A stretch of DNA of 10,526 nt from Bacilli bacterium (GTDB taxonomy: Bacteria; Bacillota_I; Bacilli_A; RF39; UBA660). Where the stretch lies: NCBI GenBank assembly GCA_017476705.1, contig JAFUZI010000082.1, forward strand, positions 1-10,526, read 5' to 3'. Shown here in pieces: positions 6,544 to 10,526 of this stretch (positions within the stretch are counted from its first letter, which is position 1; each line of letters opens with the position of its first letter). The translations under genes and the position numbers were made by a program. Below the pieces are notes generated by a model. The model was not told where the DNA came from. It saw only the letters and a program-made list of their open reading frames with translations, and ran no database searches.

Positions 6544-6791
6544 ACTATTAACTTAATCGCAGTTCTTTCTTCACCATCAATGGATATATCTTGAAAGGCT
6601 GGAATACAAACTAAATTTTTTCCACTAGGTGCTATAAAACCTCGTGCAATCGCAATTGCTTTAATTGCTTGATTAAGTGCCCCAGCTCCTACTGCTTGTA
6701 CTTCAACTCTACCCATTTCTCGAAATACATTAGCCAATGCTCCTGCAACGCTATTAGGATTAGATTTACTGCTTACTTTTAAAGTTTCCAT
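6531..6791 (-). CDS. spoVS: Stage V sporulation protein S (SpoVS) family
   Basis: The product is 86 residues, the same length as B. subtilis SpoVS, and the family pattern runs end to end: LKVSSKSNPNSVAGALANVF (4-23), a central VQAVGAGALNQAIKAIAIAR (32-51) and a C-terminal GEERTAIKLIVEAK (73-86). It is a small Alba-like protein, probably nucleic-acid binding. In B. subtilis it affects spore coat and core development, but homologues also occur in bacteria that do not form spores, so sporulation cannot be concluded from this gene. It starts with GAGAGG ahead of the ATG, 52 nt after vanW. No terminator is visible in that gap, so it may be the last gene of the SGNH-vanW-spoVS transcript. Its own terminator overlaps its stop. 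Confidence 0.95.
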   Translation of the reverse strand: METLKVSSKSNPNSVAGALANVFREMGRVEVQAVGAGALNQAIKAIAIARGFIAPSGKNLVCIPAFQDISIDGEERTAIKLIVEAK

Positions 6792-6843
6792 ATTATTCCT
6801 CTCTTTCTAATTAATAATATGAAAAAGAAATAATAATATACTA

Positions 6844-8079
6844 TTAATCTTCACTATACCAAGTAGTTACTATTTCATGTTTATCTATTTCTACTCCATC
6901 TTTAAAAGTATGTAAAAATGTCCTATAACCTCTTTGTCCTATTCTAACAGATTCTGTTGTATATTCTTTTCCTTCTTTAGCATCATGATTAGACCAAAAC
7001 TCAACATGAGCCGTAGATCCAACAGAATAAGCTTTTATATATATTGGATATTTATATGTATTTCTAAATTGCATATCAACACACCAACCACCACTATAAC
7101 TAGCAACAGTTGCGTCTAGTCCACCAGCAACATATAAACTTTTCTTTTTATGAGGATATCTCTTAACAATCTCCAATCCCCCAAGTAAAGCTGCATTATA
7201 AGTAGTAGTAGCTATTTGACAAACACCATTACCTACAAATTCATAATAAAACACATATCCTGCTTTATTAAAAGGTCCCGCTTTATTACAATAACTAAAT
7301 ACTTCTCCTGGTTCTACAACACTACCATTTATATAACCTAAAGCTACATTTAAATTAATATTTCTAAGATAAGTATCAGGTACAAATGGTGTTTCAAAAG
7401 ATGAAGTTAAAGTATCAATACTACTGTAACTAGGATTACCATATGGTTCTGTATAATCACCAGTTAATTCAATTACTTTTTTAAAATCATAATTATTAGA
7501 AAAAACATCAGTAATAATATCTATACTCTTATTAACATCTAAAGAAAAACCTTTTATACCACTAACATATTTAACACCCTCACTAGTATCAAAATAACCA
7601 TTCACAACCGCTACATCAACACTAGATTTGATAACATTTAAATAATTAACTAACTGATCATTATTTATACTATAGTAAAAAGAATAATCATTTCTCCTCT
7701 TACCATTAATACTAGAAATCTTTTTAGTAATACCCAATTTCTTTTGACCATTTTTTATATTATCCAAAGTTTTATCTTTATCAACAACTACACCTAAATC
7801 TTTTAAAGAATACTCATACTCATTATCATTTATTTTAAACTTAACTTTTTTAGATAAAACATAATCACTGTGATAATCAATTATATCACCAGCATTCAAA
7901 TAAGTGTTGTTAGATAACTCAATACCTTCAATAAAACTATTAGGTAATATTATATTATTATATTTCTTCAAAGATGAATAATTTAAAAACAACAATCCCA
8001 AATAAGCAATAATAACCCCTATTAAGATAAGAATCAAAACAACTAATTTTTCATTTTTATCGATACTTATTCTTTTCAT
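6844..8079 (-). CDS. VanW-family membrane-anchored protein
   Basis: The product is 411 residues. One transmembrane helix lies at about 12-33 and the rest is predicted outside the cell. Residues about 45-215 resemble the peptidoglycan-binding-like (YoaR/PG_binding_4) region that often precedes VanW. The VanW domain follows at about 230-375: SSFETPFVPDTYLRNINLNV, VVEPGEVFSYC, GNGVCQIATTTYNAALLGGL, VKRYPHKKKSLYVAGGLDAT and the end WCVDMQFRNTYKYPIYIKA. The last 35 residues (GQRGYRTFLHTFKDG) recall a shortened G5-type tail. VanW is named from a vancomycin-resistance cluster, but the biochemical function is unsettled and no van resistance genes are visible here. The start lies 4 nt after the SGNH-like gene stop with only a weak ribosome site (GGAATGATTGG), suggesting coupled translation. 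Confidence 0.9.
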   Translation of the reverse strand: MKRISIDKNEKLVVLILILIGVIIAYLGLLFLNYSSLKKYNNIILPNSFIEGIELSNNTYLNAGDIIDYHSDYVLSKKVKFKINDNEYEYSLKDLGVVVDKDKTLDNIKNGQKKLGITKKISSINGKRRNDYSFYYSINNDQLVNYLNVIKSSVDVAVVNGYFDTSEGVKYVSGIKGFSLDVNKSIDIITDVFSNNYDFKKVIELTGDYTEPYGNPSYSSIDTLTSSFETPFVPDTYLRNINLNVALGYINGSVVEPGEVFSYCNKAGPFNKAGYVFYYEFVGNGVCQIATTTYNAALLGGLEIVKRYPHKKKSLYVAGGLDATVASYSGGWCVDMQFRNTYKYPIYIKAYSVGSTAHVEFWSNHDAKEGKEYTTESVRIGQRGYRTFLHTFKDGVEIDKHEIVTTWYSED

Positions 8080-8083
8080 CCAA

Positions 8084-9058
8084 TCATTCCATAACTTTTC
8101 TAATTATTTTAAATAATCTTTTATAACCATCCTCATTCAAATTAACCCCATCATCAGTATAATCATCATTTAATTTATCATCAACTACTAATTCTTTATA
8201 AACATCTAAATAATTAACTTTTAATTCATCACACAACCTTTTCAATTGACTATTAAAAGTAGATATATCATTTGCTTCAAATTCTTCTTTTATTAAATCT
8301 GAATTAAACTCTTCTATACTATCATTTATTGGTAATAATGATAAAACATATATATCACAATAAGGTCTATTGTTTTTAACCCCATTTATTATCTCTTTAT
8401 AGTTATCAATCATCTCATCAATAGATCCACCATTAGTAATATCATAATTACCTAAAGATATAAATAATATAGAAGGATTATAAATATATATTTTATTATT
8501 TAAATCATCCTTTATTTTATCTAAAGAATAATCTTTTTCATTCATAAAAACTTTAGGATAATAAAATTCATCTAAATTTAAATCAGTTAAACTATAGTCA
8601 CCTAAAAATAATACATTGTCGTCAATCATCTTTTCTTTTTCTTGTTTTTCTTTCTCAACAGTTTCATTCTTATTAGCTTGTTTTTTTACATCTTTTTTAG
8701 ATTTATTAAAACCAGTTGAAAAGACTATATAAATACATAATCCAAGTATAGTTAAAGTAAGCCAAAACAAAGTGATTACTTTTAAAACATTAAAGATACT
8801 AGAATTATCCCCAGTACTTTTTAATATCTTATCTTTAGTTTTTTTACTTGCTTTTTTCTCGACTCTTCCTTCTAAAAAACTAGTATCTAAAGAATCAGAA
8901 TCATTTAATCTTTCTTCATCAATTCTTATTCTAGTAGTATTATCTAATTCACGAGTATCTTCTAAATTATTTTTAAAATTATTCTTAGTATTTTTCTTCT
9001 TATTTTTAATTACTCTTGAATTATCTAAATTCTTATAAGGTTTACTTTTTCTAGCCAT
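8084..9058 (-). CDS. Membrane-anchored SGNH/GDSL-fold protein with degenerate catalytic motifs
   Basis: The start is placed at the ATG at 9056-9058 (324 residues), because GGACGGTG just upstream makes a ribosome site; a TTG at 9071 would place that site inside the gene. Residues 1-90 are basic/acidic and low in complexity (probably cytoplasmic), a transmembrane helix lies at about 91-113, a Lys/Glu linker at 118-145, and an SGNH-like domain at about 147-324 outside. The fold is recognised from VLFLGDYSLTDL (149-160), YNPSILFISLGNYDI (193-207), NNRPYCDIYVLSLLPIN (229-245) and YTDDGVNLNEDGY (300-312). Compared with active GDSL enzymes, GDS is GDY (Y155), GxND is GNYD (Y205 where Asn is expected) and DGVH is DGVN (N306 replacing His). 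The enzyme is probably inactive. It lies 4 nt upstream of vanW, as a probable partner. Confidence 0.7.
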   Translation of the reverse strand: MARKSKPYKNLDNSRVIKNKKKNTKNNFKNNLEDTRELDNTTRIRIDEERLNDSDSLDTSFLEGRVEKKASKKTKDKILKSTGDNSSIFNVLKVITLFWLTLTILGLCIYIVFSTGFNKSKKDVKKQANKNETVEKEKQEKEKMIDDNVLFLGDYSLTDLNLDEFYYPKVFMNEKDYSLDKIKDDLNNKIYIYNPSILFISLGNYDITNGGSIDEMIDNYKEIINGVKNNRPYCDIYVLSLLPINDSIEEFNSDLIKEEFEANDISTFNSQLKRLCDELKVNYLDVYKELVVDDKLNDDYTDDGVNLNEDGYKRLFKIIRKVME

Positions 9059-9072
9059 ATTAACACCGTCCA

Positions 9073-9091
9073 ATTATACAATTACATTATA
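9073..9091 (-). promoter_or_regulatory. Candidate -10 boxes for the SGNH-vanW operon
   Basis: Two TATAAT sequences occur on the minus strand at 9086-9091 and 9073-9078, just after the dacF terminator and upstream of the SGNH-like gene. No good -35 is seen; the expected position falls in the T-rich terminator. The first box leaves the more reasonable leader of about 20 nt. Confidence 0.45.
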
Positions 9092-9093
9092 AC

Positions 9094-9123
9094 AAAAAAA
9101 GTATCTAAAAAAAAGATACTTTT
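9094..9123 (-). terminator. Intrinsic terminator of dacF
   Basis: AAAAGTATCT (9114-9123) pairs over 10 bp with AGATACTTTT (9097-9106) on the minus strand around a 7-base loop, with a T-run to 9094. The stop codon of dacF (9122-9124) overlaps the first arm. Confidence 0.85.
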
Positions 9124-10258
9124 AAAAAACACCAGTAATTATATTTTTTAATGAAGAAACATAATAATCAAATAAACTCATCATTGAAACATCACTATTA
9201 CTAATGATATTACTAGAAGATACTATCTTTTTATCAAGTAAAGCATCAACTCTACCTAATACATCACCCTTTTTTATTGGAAGCTTAATATCATAGTATT
9301 TTTCTTTTATTGTATAATTATTATTTTTATCAAAATCTTCTATTGTAACTAAAGCTTTATCTAAAATACCAATTGTATAATTAGGTTTACCCTTTTTAAA
9401 ACTAATCTTTTTAATAACATCTCCTTGATTCTTTAATTTCTTTATTTTAACATTTGAAAATCCATAATCCATTAATTCTATAGCTTCTTTATTTCTTACT
9501 TTACTATCTTTTTCCCCTAATATTATTCCAATAAGTCTTATATCTCCTCTTTTAGACGTTGTTGCGATACAATAACCTGCATCATCTGTATGACCTGTTT
9601 TTAATCCATCAGTTCCATCATATTGACGAATTAATTTATTAGTATTAACTAACCAAAACTTTCTTGAAGTACCTTTTCTTAAATAATCTTCATAGATTGA
9701 AGAATAGTTTAATATCTCTGGATAATTTGTAACCAATTCTTTCGCAATCATTGCCATATCATAAGCACTAGAATAATGATTTTTACTATCTAGTCCTGTA
9801 CAATTTTCAAAATGAGTATTTTTAAGTCCTAATCTTTCAACTTCTTTATTCATTCTTTCAACAAACTTTTCTTCACTACCACTAATATACTCAGCCATCG
9901 CAACTGTCGCATCATTCCCAGAAGCTACACTAATACCTTTCAAAAGATCAGAAACACTCATCTTCTCACCTTCTTCAAGAAATATTTGACTACCACCCAT
10001 ACCTGAAGCATTACGACTAGCTGTAACTATATCATCTAAGCTAATTTTTTTACTTCGTAATTCCTTTAAAATAATTATTTGCGCAACCATCTTCGTCATC
10101 GAAGCAACACTCAAACGATCATTCACATTCTTTTCATATAATACCTTACCAGTTGATGCCTCTATCAACAACCCACTTTTACTATTAGGTATTAACTCCT
10201 GGGCAAAAGCATTTATTGGAAACAAGAAAAAAACTATTATAACAAAAATTTTTTTCAT
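9122..10258 (-). CDS. dacF: D-alanyl-D-alanine carboxypeptidase, DacF/PBP5 type (peptidase S11)
   Basis: The product is 378 residues. It removes the terminal D-Ala from peptidoglycan pentapeptides outside the membrane. A signal peptide covers 1-19 (KK start, hydrophobic core, cleavage about AFA-Q). The penicillin-binding motifs are all present: SxxK at 53-56 (SMTK), SGN at 113-115 and KTG at 220-222 (LKTGHT). The PBP5-like beta-rich C-terminal domain runs from about 268 to 350. The end (about 357-378, with MMSLFDYYVSSLKNIITGVF) looks like an amphipathic membrane-binding helix, as in other low-molecular-weight PBPs. The start is ATG with AGGAGG close upstream. It is transcribed away from the plus-strand gene at 10347 and ends with its own terminator. 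Calling it dacF rather than dacA is by general similarity only. Confidence 0.92.
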   Translation of the reverse strand: MKKIFVIIVFFLFPINAFAQELIPNSKSGLLIEASTGKVLYEKNVNDRLSVASMTKMVAQIIILKELRSKKISLDDIVTASRNASGMGGSQIFLEEGEKMSVSDLLKGISVASGNDATVAMAEYISGSEEKFVERMNKEVERLGLKNTHFENCTGLDSKNHYSSAYDMAMIAKELVTNYPEILNYSSIYEDYLRKGTSRKFWLVNTNKLIRQYDGTDGLKTGHTDDAGYCIATTSKRGDIRLIGIILGEKDSKVRNKEAIELMDYGFSNVKIKKLKNQGDVIKKISFKKGKPNYTIGILDKALVTIEDFDKNNNYTIKEKYYDIKLPIKKGDVLGRVDALLDKKIVSSSNIISNSDVSMMSLFDYYVSSLKNIITGVF

Positions 10259-10275
10259 AATACCTCCTACATTCT

Positions 10276-10329
10276 ATTATGAAAAAAATAATATTTTTAT
10301 TCATAAAAACTATTATTTAATGATATTAT
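10276..10329. promoter_or_regulatory. Divergent promoter region between dacF and the plus-strand gene
   Basis: For dacF (minus) CATAAT at 10276-10281 is a possible -10 with no good -35. For the plus gene TATTAT at 10324-10329, preceded by TG (extended -10), pairs with a weak TTCATA at 10300-10305 at 18-bp spacing. An imperfect inverted repeat (TTATGAA...TTCATAA, 10277-10306) lies between them. Confidence 0.4.
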
Positions 10330-10346
10330 AGTATTAGGAGTTAGAT

Positions 10347-10526
10347 ATGAAAAAGAAAAAAAAGAAAGTTAAAATTAAATGGAAAAATATAATTATCTTA
10401 TTAGTATTTATTTTTTCTATAGTTTTCTTATCCATTAAAATACCAAAACTAATTATAAATATTTTTAAAGATACTCCTAAACAAGAAGAAAAAAAGAAAC
10501 AGGAAAAGAAAAAAGAAGAAAAAAAA
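10347..10526 (+). CDS. N-terminus of a single-pass membrane protein with Lys/Glu-rich linker (partial)
   Basis: The first 60 codons are visible and the frame runs off the window edge. AGGAG (10336-10340) lies 6 nt before the ATG. The sequence starts with seven basic residues (MKKKKKKVKIKWK), followed by a hydrophobic helix at about 14-35 (NIIILLVFIFSIVFLSI), a short segment IPKLIINIFKDTPK, and then an almost pure Lys/Glu/Gln stretch. This is the layout of a membrane-anchored protein with an external domain on a charged linker. Next to dacF, a cell-wall enzyme such as an M15/VanY-type carboxypeptidase is possible, but nothing in the visible part proves it. Confidence 0.75.
   Translation, partial: MKKKKKKVKIKWKNIIILLVFIFSIVFLSIKIPKLIINIFKDTPKQEEKKKQEKKKEEKK

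Noticed and set aside
6934..7119. Plus-strand open frame of 61 codons inside the vanW gene
   Set aside because: Antisense to the conserved VanW domain; no ribosome site.
6844..8079. Vancomycin resistance determinant
   Set aside because: VanW-family proteins are widespread outside van clusters, and no vanH, vanA/B ligase, vanX or VanRS-like gene is visible.
8772..9038. Plus-strand open frame of 88 codons opposite the SGNH-like gene
   Set aside because: Its hydrophobic look is the antisense of a Lys/Asp/Asn-rich region; no ribosome site or promoter.
9059..9073. TTG start giving a 329-residue SGNH-like protein
   Set aside because: The TTG codon is part of the GGACGGTG ribosome site region of the ATG at 9056-9058, which is the better start.
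1..10526. CRISPR array, tRNA or rRNA genes
   Set aside because: No regularly spaced direct repeats, no cloverleaf with T-loop GGTTCGAATCC-like sequence, and no conserved rRNA stretches were seen; the only structured RNA recognised is the T-box leader.
10347..10526. Lys/Glu-rich stretch as a nucleotide repeat element
   Set aside because: It is in frame with a gene that has a good ribosome site and membrane helix, and is explained as a charged linker.

Overview
The window looks like chromosome from a low-GC, AT-rich Firmicute (Bacilli/Tenericutes side, possibly an uncultured gut lineage). The reasons are the very AT-rich coding sequence, strong AGGAGG-type ribosome sites, TATAAT-type promoters, short intergenic gaps, a T-box riboswitch and a SpoVS homologue. 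At least one solid gene ends in TGA and tryptophan is read from TGG, so the standard bacterial code is used, not the Mycoplasma code. The species cannot be named from the sequence.

Nearly all genes lie on the minus strand, so transcription mostly runs right to left. From the left: positions 1-139 (plus strand) appear to be the last part of an IS3-family insertion sequence, with the transposase C-terminal tail, a hairpin over its stop and a terminal inverted repeat. Positions 166-2803 hold three minus-strand genes resembling Bacillus subtilis ydjG-ydjH-ydjI in the same order: a YdjG-like membrane protein without its zinc ribbon, a TPM-domain membrane protein, and an SPFH protein with a C-terminal zinc ribbon. 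No pspA gene is present in the window. Positions 2838-5293 form an operon with its own promoter, a T-box leader with serine (UCU) specifier candidates, an M19 dipeptidase and serS.

Positions 5295-6495 hold a zinc-ribbon/DUF5684-type membrane protein whose promoter and ribosome site are nearly identical to those of the ydjG-like gene. Positions 6517-8079 hold spoVS and a VanW-family membrane-anchored protein. Positions 8084-9091 hold a membrane-anchored SGNH-fold protein, 4 nt upstream of vanW, whose catalytic motifs look degenerate. Positions 9094-10258 hold a DacF-type D,D-carboxypeptidase with its terminator. A divergent plus-strand gene starts at 10347 and runs off the window; only its basic start, one membrane helix and a Lys/Glu-rich linker are visible.

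Functionally the window combines an envelope-stress-like membrane module (YdjGHI-like), cell-wall proteins (DacF, VanW, SGNH-like protein) and a serine-controlled tRNA-charging operon. Several terminator hairpins overlap the stop codons of the genes they end, a sign of compaction. The most notable points are the IS3 remnant at the edge, the reduced YdjGHI module, the T-box control of a dipeptidase together with serS, the shared promoter cassette, and the probable SGNH pseudo-enzyme.
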